In this document: positions 25,738-34,652 of the stretch, piece by piece
Numbering within the stretch: the first letter of the stretch is position 1
How the letters are laid out: the number at the start of each line of letters is the position of its first letter
From: Bacteroidota bacterium
GTDB lineage: Bacteria > Bacteroidota > Bacteroidia > Bacteroidales > F082
Assembly: GCA_016845105.1 (NCBI GenBank)
Contig: JAERTF010000085.1
Location: 1-64,000 of the forward strand
Length of the DNA stretch: 64,000 bases
Direction: 5' to 3'
Program-made: the position numbers and the translations under genes
The notes under the pieces: model-generated
Told to the model about the DNA's origin: nothing
The model's database searches: none
Seen by the model: only the letters and a program-made list of their open reading frames with translations

Positions 25738-26817
25738 TTATCTATTGTATAAGTAATAAGCATGACATGAACCTTCACTACTTACCATGCATGCACCTAC
25801 CGGATCAGATGGAGTACATATTTTGCCAAATAAACCACAATCCTTTGGTTTTTTCTCACCTCGTAATATCAGTCCGCAGATACATCCTTTTGGCTCGATA
25901 GTTTCTTCAACTTCCACAGAAACCATTTTCTCGGCATCATATTTCTCATACTTGCTCCTTATTTGGAGCCCACTGTTTTTAAGTATTCCCAAACCTCTCC
26001 ACCAGTCATCCCTAAATTCGAAAATTTCTTCCAACATTTGTTGTGCAACAACGTTTCCCTCAGGTTTTACAACCCTTGAATATTGAATTTCAACTTTTGG
26101 GTCATTGGTTTCAAACTGCTTAACTAGCATAAAAATAGACTGCATAAGATCAACTGGTTCGAATCCACTAATTACTACACCCATATTAAATTTAGCAGGA
26201 ATGTTTTCGTAAATACCCTTTCCGGTAATGGTGCTTACGTGTCCTGGTCCAACATAGCCATCAATTTGAATACCTTCGTCTATTAATGTTTCCATTGCAG
26301 GAGGCATTACTTTATGGGCACTATAAACGAAGAAATTGTTTAATGCAGCAGTGCTTGCTTTTAATATTCCTGCTGCCGAAGATGGTGCTGTTGTTTCAAA
26401 ACCAATGCCTAAAAAAACAACTCTATTGTTTTTGTTTTCCTTGGCAATTAGCATTGCATCAAGTATTGAGTACACTATTCTAATATCCGCACCTGACGCT
26501 TTTTCTTTTTCAAGTGTTGAACTTGATCCAGGGACTCTAATTAGGTCACCATAGGTAGTTATAATTACATCCTCAACCCTGCTATATGCAACAGCACGAT
26601 CAATGTATTCACGACTAGTAACACAAACGGGGCATCCAGGACCTGATACTAGTTCAACAGTATCAGGCAAAAGAAATGGGAGACCAAATTTTTGTATCGA
26701 CATGGTGTGCCCACCACATACCTCCATCAGACGAATTGGTTTCGTTGAAATATTTTTTATTTGATTGGCAAAATATGCTACAATATCTTTATTTCTGTAT
26801 TCATCAATATATTTCAT
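25738..26817 (-). CDS. hypD: Hydrogenase maturation protein HypD
   Basis: HypD is the [4Fe-4S] scaffold on which the Fe(CN)2CO unit is assembled with HypC. The 359-residue protein has all family motifs: CGGHT near residue 39, the GPGCPVCVT motif near 69-77, GFETTAP in the middle, and C-terminal iron-sulphur cysteines in PKGCICGLILRGEKKPKDCGLFGKIC. Length is normal. Eight bases separate it from the upstream hypC, so the two are cotranscribed. Confidence 0.97.
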   Translation of the reverse strand: MKYIDEYRNKDIVAYFANQIKNISTKPIRLMEVCGGHTMSIQKFGLPFLLPDTVELVSGPGCPVCVTSREYIDRAVAYSRVEDVIITTYGDLIRVPGSSSTLEKEKASGADIRIVYSILDAMLIAKENKNNRVVFLGIGFETTAPSSAAGILKASTAALNNFFVYSAHKVMPPAMETLIDEGIQIDGYVGPGHVSTITGKGIYENIPAKFNMGVVISGFEPVDLMQSIFMLVKQFETNDPKVEIQYSRVVKPEGNVVAQQMLEEIFEFRDDWWRGLGILKNSGLQIRSKYEKYDAEKMVSVEVEETIEPKGCICGLILRGEKKPKDCGLFGKICTPSDPVGACMVSSEGSCHAYYLYNR

Positions 26818-26825
26818 CTTAGCCC

Positions 26826-27095
26826 CTATATTATCCTGGTATTATGTTTTTGTTCTTCTCGATCCATTTCTTCGTTTAATTCTTTAAACTCCTCAAACGT
26901 ACTCAGTATATTATTCGCCTCTTCGGTATCAAGTTTTTGAATTGCAAAGCCCGTATGAATTAATACATAATCACCAACTTGAACATTTTCATTTGGAATT
27001 AATTCGAGACTGGTATTGTAACTTGATTTGCCTACTGTACATATTGCAATGTTATCTTCAATTTTATCCACTCGTGCTGGAATACTTAAACACAT
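26826..27095 (-). CDS. hypC: Hydrogenase maturation chaperone HypC
   Basis: This 89-residue chaperone starts MCLSIPARV. Cys2 carries the Fe(CN)2CO group and contacts the large subunit. The small beta-barrel continues with VGDYVLIHTGFAIQKLDTEEA, a close family match. It forms a complex with HypD, its immediate downstream neighbour. The acidic/basic C-terminal tail is slightly longer than in E. coli HypC. Confidence 0.97.
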   Translation of the reverse strand: MCLSIPARVDKIEDNIAICTVGKSSYNTSLELIPNENVQVGDYVLIHTGFAIQKLDTEEANNILSTFEEFKELNEEMDREEQKHNTRII

Positions 27096-27163
27096 ATTTT
27101 TTTATTTTGAATTACAAACTTCATTGATTAATTGCTTTCTTTCCAAAAGCCTAACCAAATTTA

Positions 27164-29425
27164 TCATATTATTCTATTTAGTTCTCTTCTTTTCGCAGCA
27201 ATTGCCAACTGACCAAGAGCAATACCACCATCGTTTGATGGAATTTGAGATTGGGTAAAAACTTCAAATCCATTCAACGCAAGTTGTTGTTCAGCTTTTT
27301 TAAGAAGTATGCTATTTTGGAATGAACCACCCGAAAGAACTACCTTTTTTAATCCAGTTTTATTACTGGTTATTATTGCTGTTTCAACTATAATGCTCAC
27401 AACTGTATTGTGAAATTTACCTGCTATATCGGCAATACAAATATTGCTTTTAAGTTCATCAATAATTTCTGCAAATGTACTTTTAAAACTTATATCGTGC
27501 GAAATCGAAAATGAGTATTTCTCATCAATATTTTCATTTGCCATTGATTCTAGTTGCATAGGAGCCTCAGCGTGGTACGTGGCATTATGACAAATTCCTA
27601 ACAAAGAAGATATTGAATCAAATAATCTGCCTGCACTACTTGTTAAAGGACAGTTTAAATTACTTTCAATAATACTTTTAATTGTACTAATCTCATTTGG
27701 ATTAATATCATTGAATAGAAACTCATAATTGGAAATGGATTCTATGCCGAAGTAATGGATAAGGTATGAAATTAACATACGCCAAGGATGTTTAGAAACA
27801 CCATCACCGCCAGGTTGAGGTATATATTCAAAATGGTTAATTCTTTCATAATTTTCTAAGTCACAAGCGAAAAACTCACCACCCCAAATATTACCATCAT
27901 CTCCCAAACCAGTTCCATCGAAACTAATTCCAATTACTTTTTCATCAAGTTTATGTTCGGCCATACATGAGGCAATATGCGCATGATGATGTTGTACTTT
28001 AACAATAGGTATATCCAGTTTTTCAACGAACCTTGACGATAAATAATCGGGATGCATATCCATTACAGCCAGCTCAGGTTTAAATCTAAATAATTTGCTA
28101 AATCTTTCAATTGATTCCTCATAAAACTCAAGAGTTTCTAAATTCTTTAGATCACCAATATGTTGACTTAAAATGGCTTGATTACCTTTCCCAATAGCGA
28201 AGCAATTAACTAATTCAGCACCACCAGCAAAAATTCCCTCGGTATTTATTGACAATTCAATGGGGGAAGGTGCATAGCTACGCGATCTTCTAATGGTTCT
28301 GGCAACATTATTAATTACTTTTACAACAGAATCATCTGTTCTATTGTAAATTTCACGATTGTAGGTTACAACAGCATCACTAATTTCACCAAGTTTTTCA
28401 ATTGCCTCAGTGTTTGAAATTAAAACAGGTTCATCACTAATATTTCCACTTGTAAGGACGATTGAATTAACTGACAAACTATCGAACAACATGTAATGAA
28501 ATGGCATATATGGCAACATTACACCAACTGAATCAAGACCTATGCTGATGCTATTAGAAATTTTCTTTTTTAGTTTAAGGAGTACGATTGGTTTTCTCCA
28601 ACTTGAAAGAACTTGTTCTTCTTCCTCGTTAATATGCAGATATTCTTTTGCTGATGAAATGTCTTTAAACATAATTGCAAATGGTTTGCCTTCACGATTC
28701 TTTGCAATTCTTAACCTGTTAATAGTCTTGTCGTTAAAGGTGCTACATCCCAAATGGTAACCTCCTAGTCCCTTTATTGCTACAATTTTTCCATTCTCAA
28801 TTAAGCTACATGTTCTTTCTATAACTGTTTTTATATCTGTTAGGCACTCACCTTTAGTATCAATGGAATATTGTGGTCCGCAATTATCACAAGCCACTGG
28901 TTGGGCATGAAATCGCCTGTCGAGTATATCAATGTATTCATTTTTGCAACTGTCACACATAGGAAAAACACTCATAGTTGTAAGTGGCCTATCGTAGGGT
29001 AAATCCTTGATAATTGTGAATCGTGGTCCACAATTTGTGCAATTGGTAAATGCGTAATCAATTCTATTAACCTGGGTTTTAATATCCTCCAAACATTCAT
29101 TACAAACACCTATATCGGGACTTACCTCGGTTACTTCATTGGATTGAGATGAACTTTTTATTATTTCAAAATTTGAATAATCACTATAAGGTTTATCTGT
29201 AACTACTATACTTGTAATATTAGACGCTATTGGTGTTCGAATTGGCAGGTCATTAATGAAATTTTCAACACTTTTTTTGTCACCTTCAATGTTAATAATT
29301 ACACCTGTATTGTTATTTTCAACAGTTCCGTTAAGTTTATGTAAAATCGCCATTCGATAGATGGAGGGTCTAAACCCAACTCCTTGTACTAAGCCTTTGA
29401 TTATTATTTGTTTAGATGTTATCAT
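27164..29425 (-). CDS. hypF: Carbamoyltransferase HypF
   Basis: HypF makes carbamoyl-AMP from carbamoyl phosphate and transfers the carbamoyl group to HypE. This is 753 residues from ATG 29425; a longer frame to 29449 runs into the -7 box. Domains in order are: acylphosphatase-like (1-90, VQGVGFRPSIYR), paired zinc fingers (~105-185: CNEC, CTNC, CDSC, CDNC), YrdC-like (~200-375, IKGLGGYHLGC), and a Kae1-like carbamoyl transfer domain (VKVQHHHAHIASCMAEH; GISFDGTGLGDDGNIWGGEFF). It is the first gene of hypF-C-D-E, divergent from hoxF with 161 bp between. Confidence 0.97.
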   Translation of the reverse strand: MITSKQIIIKGLVQGVGFRPSIYRMAILHKLNGTVENNNTGVIINIEGDKKSVENFINDLPIRTPIASNITSIVVTDKPYSDYSNFEIIKSSSQSNEVTEVSPDIGVCNECLEDIKTQVNRIDYAFTNCTNCGPRFTIIKDLPYDRPLTTMSVFPMCDSCKNEYIDILDRRFHAQPVACDNCGPQYSIDTKGECLTDIKTVIERTCSLIENGKIVAIKGLGGYHLGCSTFNDKTINRLRIAKNREGKPFAIMFKDISSAKEYLHINEEEEQVLSSWRKPIVLLKLKKKISNSISIGLDSVGVMLPYMPFHYMLFDSLSVNSIVLTSGNISDEPVLISNTEAIEKLGEISDAVVTYNREIYNRTDDSVVKVINNVARTIRRSRSYAPSPIELSINTEGIFAGGAELVNCFAIGKGNQAILSQHIGDLKNLETLEFYEESIERFSKLFRFKPELAVMDMHPDYLSSRFVEKLDIPIVKVQHHHAHIASCMAEHKLDEKVIGISFDGTGLGDDGNIWGGEFFACDLENYERINHFEYIPQPGGDGVSKHPWRMLISYLIHYFGIESISNYEFLFNDINPNEISTIKSIIESNLNCPLTSSAGRLFDSISSLLGICHNATYHAEAPMQLESMANENIDEKYSFSISHDISFKSTFAEIIDELKSNICIADIAGKFHNTVVSIIVETAIITSNKTGLKKVVLSGGSFQNSILLKKAEQQLALNGFEVFTQSQIPSNDGGIALGQLAIAAKRRELNRII

Positions 29426-29446
29426 TTGGTGTAAGTAATGCAGGGA

Positions 29447-29454
29447 CAAAACTA
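29447..29454 (-). promoter_or_regulatory. -7 box of the hypFCDE operon (TAGTTTTG on the minus strand)
   Basis: CAAAACTA on the plus strand is a consensus -7 box 21 bases before the hypF ATG. It is immediately followed, upstream, by the 11-bp tandem repeat at 29459-29480. Confidence 0.5.
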
Positions 29455-29458
29455 ATTT

Positions 29459-29480
29459 AAATTCATTATAAATTCATTAT
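29459..29480. repeat. Tandem 11-bp repeat in the hypF/hoxF intergenic region
   Basis: Two perfect head-to-tail copies of AAATTCATTAT lie between the two divergent -7 boxes, in the -33 zone of hypF. One-turn spacing of direct copies could place a regulator on one face of the helix. No known site matches. Confidence 0.4.
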
Positions 29481-29492
29481 AATTTTTCTCTT

Positions 29493-29510
29493 TTGTGAAA
29501 AGAATAACAA
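29493..29510 (+). promoter_or_regulatory. Rex-like operator 1 at the hox promoter
   Basis: TTGTGAAAAGAATAACAA has a perfect left Rex half-site (TTGTGAA), a 4-base spacer, and a right arm matching TTCACAA at 5 of 7 positions. It ends nine bases before the hox -7 box and so covers the -33 to -15 region. Confidence 0.5.
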
Positions 29511-29519
29511 TAAAAGAGT

Positions 29520-29527
29520 TATATTTG
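29520..29527 (+). promoter_or_regulatory. -7 box (TATATTTG) of the hox operon
   Basis: This exact TAnnTTTG match lies 59 bases before the hoxF ATG. TTTTG (29491-29495) is the nearest -33-like element, at 24 bp spacing, and lies partly inside Rex-like operator 1. Confidence 0.5.
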
Positions 29528-29545
29528 CTGTGAATTAATTAACAG
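29528..29545 (+). promoter_or_regulatory. Rex-like operator 2 at the hox promoter
   Basis: CTGTGAATTAATTAACAG is an 18-bp inverted repeat in which eight of nine positions pair. It directly abuts the -7 box and covers the expected start site. Its reverse complement shares the 16-base core TGTTAATTAATTCACA with the operator of the nickel transporter operon (37954-37971). Confidence 0.6.
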
Positions 29546-29586
29546 TGCAAATTTATTTCTTTTTCCTCTAATTAAATCCAATATCA

Positions 29587-31395
29587 ATGAAAGAAAAAAT
29601 TCTTGAAATTATCAGTAATTATAATAAAGACAAAACCAGACTTATGGATATTTTGCATGATATCCAAAGTGTTGCTGGCTATGTTGATGATGAGTCCATT
29701 GAGCTCTTGCATCAAGAACTCGGAATATCCACATCACAAGTCCGTGAAGTTATCTCTTTTTACCATTTTTATTCCAATGAGCCTTTAGGTAAAGTTAATA
29801 TCTATTTAAATGATAGTGTTACTGCTGAAATGCATGGTCGTGAAGCTATACTTGAAACATTTGAAAAGGAATGTAATGTTAAGGAGGGGTCAGTAAGTGA
29901 GGATGGTGAATTTGGTTTGTTTCATACATCATGTATTGGTATGAATGATCAGGAGCCGGCTGCAATTATCAATGGGAAAATGTTTACACGCTTAACACCT
30001 TATAGAGTTAAAGAAATTGTTAAGGATTTAAAGGGTGGAAAAGACATTAAAGAGCTTATTTATGAAGGCGATGGTGGAGGTAGAAATGCCTTACCAGAAA
30101 TCCATTCAATGGTATGCAATAACATTCGTAGAAGAGGTGCATTATTAACTCATGATTATACACCATTTGAAGTAACTAAAACTGTTTTATCTAATACATC
30201 TCCTGATGAGATAATTGATGTTGTAGAAACATCAAATATTCGCGGTAGAGGTGGTGCTGGTTTCCCAACAGGAATGAAATGGAAATTTGGTCGTAAGGCA
30301 AAAGGTGATCATCATGTTATTATTTGTAATGCAGATGAAGGTGAGCCTGGAACTTTTAAAGACAGAGTAATACTTACAGAATTTCCTGAGCTAGTATTTG
30401 AAGGTATGGTTATTGGGGCTTATGCTGTAGGTGCTGATATTGGACTATTATACCTTCGCTATGAGTACAAATATTTGCTTAATTATCTGAACAAGGTACT
30501 TGATGATATGAGAAGCAATAATTTATTAGGAAAAAATATTAATGGTATAGATGGATTTAACTTTGATATTAGAATCCAGCTAGGAGCTGGAGCTTATATA
30601 TGTGGTGAAGAATCTGCATTAATTGAGTCATTGGAAGGAAAACGTGGTGAGCCACGCGATAAACCACCATTCCCAGTTGAAAAAGGGTATTTAAATTACC
30701 CTACAGTAGTTAATAATGTTGAAACACTCGCACTTATTCCAAAAATACTTACAAAGGGGTCTGATTGGTTTCTAAGCCTTGGAAATAAGGCATCATCAGG
30801 AACAAAGATACTTAGTATATCTGGCGATTGTAATTATCCAGGTATTTACGAAGTAGAGTGGGGTACAAGCATCAAGGATATATTAGATATGTGTGGTGCG
30901 TTAGACGTTCAAGCAATTCAGGTAGCAGGTCCATCCGGAGCATTGATAGGAGAAAAGGATTTTGGAAGAACAATTAGTTATACCGATTTGCCAACTGGTG
31001 GCTCAATGATCGTATTTGGGAAAGAACGAAATATTCTTACCGATGTAGTAATGAATTTTATCAATTTCTTCATCGAGGAATCATGCGGTTCATGTTCAAC
31101 ATGTCGTAATATGACAACTGTGTTGAAAGAACGTTTTACCAAAATATTAGACGGTAAAGGTGTTCCCAGTGATATTGATGATCTTCTTAATTGGAGTGAA
31201 TTACTTAAAGTAAGCCGTTGTGGACTAGGACAAACAGCAGCAAATCCAATTACATCAAGCATTACTAACTTCCGTCATCTATATGAAAACCTTCTTCAAA
31301 AGAATGTTGAGTTTGATACTGGGTTTGATTTAGAGGAATCAGTAAAAGCTTCATGTGCTGCTGTTGGTAGACAACCAATTCTTCATAATATGTAA
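29587..31395 (+). CDS. hoxF: NAD-reducing hydrogenase diaphorase subunit HoxF (NuoE-NuoF fusion)
   Basis: HoxF oxidises NADH or reduces NAD+ for the bidirectional hydrogenase. The 602 residues comprise a NuoE-like domain (1-150) and a NuoF-like domain (150-602). The NuoF part has the NAD/FMN motifs RGRGGAGFPTGMKW, NADEGEPGTFKDR and GAYICGEESALIESLEG, and the [4Fe-4S] ligands SCGSCSTC...SRCGLGQ. The NuoE part appears to have lost three of four [2Fe-2S] ligands: the first two positions read IYLNDSVTAE, and the end reads TSCIGMND in place of C-x3-C. That cluster is therefore probably absent. It is the first gene of hoxFUYHW, with an ATG start and no Shine-Dalgarno sequence. Confidence 0.95.
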   Translation: MKEKILEIISNYNKDKTRLMDILHDIQSVAGYVDDESIELLHQELGISTSQVREVISFYHFYSNEPLGKVNIYLNDSVTAEMHGREAILETFEKECNVKEGSVSEDGEFGLFHTSCIGMNDQEPAAIINGKMFTRLTPYRVKEIVKDLKGGKDIKELIYEGDGGGRNALPEIHSMVCNNIRRRGALLTHDYTPFEVTKTVLSNTSPDEIIDVVETSNIRGRGGAGFPTGMKWKFGRKAKGDHHVIICNADEGEPGTFKDRVILTEFPELVFEGMVIGAYAVGADIGLLYLRYEYKYLLNYLNKVLDDMRSNNLLGKNINGIDGFNFDIRIQLGAGAYICGEESALIESLEGKRGEPRDKPPFPVEKGYLNYPTVVNNVETLALIPKILTKGSDWFLSLGNKASSGTKILSISGDCNYPGIYEVEWGTSIKDILDMCGALDVQAIQVAGPSGALIGEKDFGRTISYTDLPTGGSMIVFGKERNILTDVVMNFINFFIEESCGSCSTCRNMTTVLKERFTKILDGKGVPSDIDDLLNWSELLKVSRCGLGQTAANPITSSITNFRHLYENLLQKNVEFDTGFDLEESVKASCAAVGRQPILHNM

Positions 31396-31412
31396 TTGAT
31401 AATCTGAAAACC

Positions 31413-32108
31413 ATGAATAATACTATAAAATTTAAAATTGACGGCAAAGAAATAGTTGCTGAAATGGGAAAAACAATTGTTGAAGCTGCCAAAGAAAATG
31501 GAGTTTATATTCCAACACTTTGTAATTTTCCAGGTGTTCCTCCAAAAGGTGGATGTAGAATGTGTACCATTAAAATTAATGGCAGATTTATGACTTCATG
31601 TACAACTCCCGCTGCTGCAGGAATGGAAATTGAAAGTGATACTGCGGAAATTAATGACCTACGTAAAAGTATAATAGAACTGCTTTTTGTAAGTGGAAAC
31701 CATTTCTGCCCTGCTTGTGAAAAAAGTGGAAATTGTGAATTGCAGGCACTTGCATATAAGTATCAAATGATGGTGCCGAAATTCCCTTATTCTTTTCCAT
31801 TAAAGGAAGTTGATGCTTCGAGTCCTAAGATTATAAAGGATCAAAATAGATGTGTCCTATGTCAGAGGTGCATGAAAACTATCAAAACTGAAGATGGTGA
31901 GCGTTACTTCGCATTTGAAAATAGAGGCGACAAATTAGAAGTTATACTAGATCCAGAATTGGGCCAAAAAATGACCGACGAGATTGCTAAACTTGCAATG
32001 GACAATTGTCCAGTTGGATCAATTATACAAAAAGAAGTTGGCTTTGTTGAACCAATAGGTACACGTAAATACGACAAAGAACCAATCGGAACAGACATTG
32101 ATGTTTAA
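31413..32108 (+). CDS. hoxU: Hydrogenase diaphorase iron-sulphur subunit HoxU
   Basis: This 231-residue, NuoG-N-terminal-like subunit carries electrons between HoxF and HoxY. Three cluster motifs are visible. The plant-ferredoxin type [2Fe-2S] is C-x10-C-x2-C-x12-C within residues ~32-62 (TLCNF, GGCRMC, TSCTTP). The His/Cys [4Fe-4S] is in NHFCPACEKSGNCELQ. A C-terminal ferredoxin-like site has CVLCQRC and DNCPVGSI. Length is about that of known HoxU. It starts 17 bp after hoxF and is followed 18 bp later by hoxY. Confidence 0.95.
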   Translation: MNNTIKFKIDGKEIVAEMGKTIVEAAKENGVYIPTLCNFPGVPPKGGCRMCTIKINGRFMTSCTTPAAAGMEIESDTAEINDLRKSIIELLFVSGNHFCPACEKSGNCELQALAYKYQMMVPKFPYSFPLKEVDASSPKIIKDQNRCVLCQRCMKTIKTEDGERYFAFENRGDKLEVILDPELGQKMTDEIAKLAMDNCPVGSIIQKEVGFVEPIGTRKYDKEPIGTDIDV

Positions 32109-32126
32109 ACTTAAAAATTCGAAAAA

Positions 32127-32675
32127 ATGAGTAAGAAAATAATAGCAACAGCTTCTTTAGCAGGATGTTTCGGTTGTCATATGTCGATTTTAGATATTGA
32201 TGAACGTATTCTTGACCTTGTTGAGTTAGTTGAATTTAATAAATCCCCTGTTGATGATATTAAGAAGTTTACCAAAAGAGTAGATGTAGGTATAATCGAA
32301 GGTGGATGCTGTAATAGCGAAAACGTAGAAAATCTGAAGTATTTCAGAGAGAACTGTGATGTGCTAATTTCACTTGGCGAATGTGCCATTATGGGAGGTC
32401 TTCCAGCATTACGCAACGGTATACCTATTAAAGAATGTCTTGAGGAGGCATATTGTGATGGTCCAACAGTTGGATTAAATACCGAAAAAATAATTCCAAA
32501 TGATCCGGAATTACCAATGATACTTGACAAAGTTTATCCTTGTCATGAAGTTGTTAAGGTTGATTATTATCTTCCAGGATGTCCACCAAGAGCCGATTTA
32601 ATTTGGGATGCTCTTGTTGCATTATTAACTGGTAGCGAAATGGACCTTCCATATGAAGTAATAAAATTTGATTAA
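32127..32675 (+). CDS. hoxY: [NiFe]-hydrogenase small subunit HoxY
   Basis: This 182-residue short-type small subunit of group 3 hydrogenases carries only the proximal [4Fe-4S] cluster. The ligands are C14 and C17 (AGCFGCHMS), the cysteine in LGECAIMGG, and the one in PGCPPRAD. There is no Tat signal, so the enzyme is cytosolic, as expected for an NAD-linked type. Start and spacing (18-19 bp to each neighbour) fit a single operon. Confidence 0.96.
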   Translation: MSKKIIATASLAGCFGCHMSILDIDERILDLVELVEFNKSPVDDIKKFTKRVDVGIIEGGCCNSENVENLKYFRENCDVLISLGECAIMGGLPALRNGIPIKECLEEAYCDGPTVGLNTEKIIPNDPELPMILDKVYPCHEVVKVDYYLPGCPPRADLIWDALVALLTGSEMDLPYEVIKFD

Positions 32676-32694
32676 CATTGTAAACTAATAGATC

Positions 32695-34146
32695 ATGCCA
32701 AAGAAAATAACTATAGAACCTGTAACCCGTGTTGAAGGACATGGGAAAGTTACTATCAAAATAGATGACGAAGGAAAGGTACGTGAGTCAAGGTTACATA
32801 TTGTAGAATTTAGAGGATTTGAACGTTTTGTTCAGGGTCGTCCATATTGGGAAGCCCCAGTTCTTGTTCAACGATTATGTGGTATATGTCCTGTAAGTCA
32901 CCACCTTGCTGCAGCAAAAGCACTTGATGTAATTGTTGGTGCAGGAACTGGAGATGGACTAAGTGCAGTTGGAGATAAAATGCGCAGATTAATGCACATG
33001 GGACAGTTTTTCCAGTCACATGTACTACATTTCTTCCATTTAAGTTCACCTGATTTCCTATTTGGAATAAATGCTGATCCAGCAATTAGAAATGTAATTG
33101 GAGTAATTGAGCATCATAAAGACCTTGCTGTTCAGGGTGTTATGATGAGAAAATATGGCCAAGAGGTTATTTATCACACTGCTGGTAAAAAAATCCATGG
33201 TACTGGTGCAATCCCAGGTGGTATTAATAAAAACCTAAGCATAGCTGAGCGCGATTTACTACTTAATGGCGAAGCTCCATTAAACGCGGATCAAATGGTT
33301 GAGTGGTCAGTAGCTGCTCTAAATTTCTTTAAAGCATACCATAAGAGTAATAAAACTCTTGTAGATACCTTTGCTGAGTTTCCTTCAAATCACTTAAGTT
33401 TAGTGAGAAAAGACGGAGCTTTAGATCTTTATCATGGTGTTCTTAGAGCTGTTGATACAAACGGTAAACGTATTCTTGATGATGTTGATTATCAGGATTA
33501 TGATAAATACATCGAAGAGGAAGTGCGTAACTGGAGTTACATGAAATTCCCTTACCTAAAACATTTGGGTAAAGAAAAAGGTTGGTATCGTGTTGGTCCA
33601 CTCGCTCGTTTAAATGTTTGTGATTTTATTCCTACACCTCTTGCACAAAAAGAATTTGAAGAGTTTAAAGCATATACCCATGGTAAACCAAATAATATGA
33701 GTTTACACTATCATTGGGCTAGATTAATTGAGACTCTTTATGCAGCTGAAGAAATCAGAAACCTTCTTAAAGATCCTGACTTACAGAATGAAGATCTAGT
33801 TGTTAAGGGTGAGAAGTTGAATAAAGGTGTTGGTGTAATTGAAGCTCCTCGCGGAACACTATTCCATCACTATGAAATTAATAAAGATGATCAAATTACT
33901 TTGGCCAACCTTATTGTTTCAACTACCAATAACAATGAGCCAATGAATCAGGCGGTTAATCATACTGCCAAGTCATTTATGAATGGTCAGAAAGAAATTA
34001 CTGAAGGCATGATGAATGCTGTTGAAGTTGCCATCCGAGCTTATGATCCATGTTTGAGTTGTGCAACGCATGCACTTGGTCAAATGCCATTGGAGATGAA
34101 GCTTGTTGATAGCAACGACAATGTAATTGATACTAAAAATAAATAG
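32695..34146 (+). CDS. hoxH: [NiFe]-hydrogenase large subunit HoxH (group 3d type)
   Basis: HoxH carries the Ni-Fe active site. The 483-residue protein has the L1 motif QRLCGICPVSHHLA (residues ~59-72) and the L2 motif DPCLSCATH near the C-terminus, so all four nickel cysteines are present. A 24-residue extension follows the L2 histidine and would be cut off by the HoxW protease after nickel insertion. The gene order F-U-Y-H-W and the lack of export signals place it with bidirectional NAD(P)-linked hydrogenases (group 3d). It can evolve H2 from NADH or take up H2. HoxW follows after 2 bp. Confidence 0.97.
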   Translation: MPKKITIEPVTRVEGHGKVTIKIDDEGKVRESRLHIVEFRGFERFVQGRPYWEAPVLVQRLCGICPVSHHLAAAKALDVIVGAGTGDGLSAVGDKMRRLMHMGQFFQSHVLHFFHLSSPDFLFGINADPAIRNVIGVIEHHKDLAVQGVMMRKYGQEVIYHTAGKKIHGTGAIPGGINKNLSIAERDLLLNGEAPLNADQMVEWSVAALNFFKAYHKSNKTLVDTFAEFPSNHLSLVRKDGALDLYHGVLRAVDTNGKRILDDVDYQDYDKYIEEEVRNWSYMKFPYLKHLGKEKGWYRVGPLARLNVCDFIPTPLAQKEFEEFKAYTHGKPNNMSLHYHWARLIETLYAAEEIRNLLKDPDLQNEDLVVKGEKLNKGVGVIEAPRGTLFHHYEINKDDQITLANLIVSTTNNNEPMNQAVNHTAKSFMNGQKEITEGMMNAVEVAIRAYDPCLSCATHALGQMPLEMKLVDSNDNVIDTKNK

Positions 34147-34148
34147 TA

Positions 34149-34652
34149 ATGACTGAATTAAGAAAGAGAGTACTCGTGTATGGCTATGGAAATCCTGGCC
34201 GTGAAGATGATGGTTTGGGCAATGAAATGGTCAAAATGGTACAAAACTGGATAGATGAACATAAACTTGGTTGTATGACAACCGATAGTAACTATCAGCT
34301 TAATATTGAGGATGCTGATAAGGTTTCTGAATGGGATATCGTGGTTTTTGTAGATGCATCGAAACAGGAAAATCTCCGGGAATATAGATTTACCGAGGTT
34401 GAACCTTCTGATGCTAAAGTCGAATTTACAATGCATGCAGTATCTCCTTCTTATGTACGTCATTTATGTGAAAAGCTTTTTAATAAAACGCCCGAAACCT
34501 ACGTGCTTGCAATTAAAGGTTATGAATGGGATTTTAAGGAAGGTTTAAGTGATTGTGCCAAACTCAATCTCGAACAGGCTTTTCAATTCCTTACCCGCAA
34601 ACTAGCTGGTTGGGCGTTAATTAAAAAGAATTTACCTATAAGTATGTTATAA
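34149..34652 (+). CDS. hoxW: Hydrogenase maturation endopeptidase HoxW
   Basis: This 167-residue protease of the HyaD/HybD family removes the HoxH C-terminal tail. It has the N-terminal GYGNPGREDDGLGNEMV motif with the nickel-binding acidic residue, the central FVDAS acid, and the histidine in FTMHAVSP. These correspond to the three metal ligands of the family. It begins 2 bp after hoxH and its TAA overlaps the next start codon by one base (TAATG), which suggests translational coupling. Confidence 0.93.
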   Translation: MTELRKRVLVYGYGNPGREDDGLGNEMVKMVQNWIDEHKLGCMTTDSNYQLNIEDADKVSEWDIVVFVDASKQENLREYRFTEVEPSDAKVEFTMHAVSPSYVRHLCEKLFNKTPETYVLAIKGYEWDFKEGLSDCAKLNLEQAFQFLTRKLAGWALIKKNLPISML

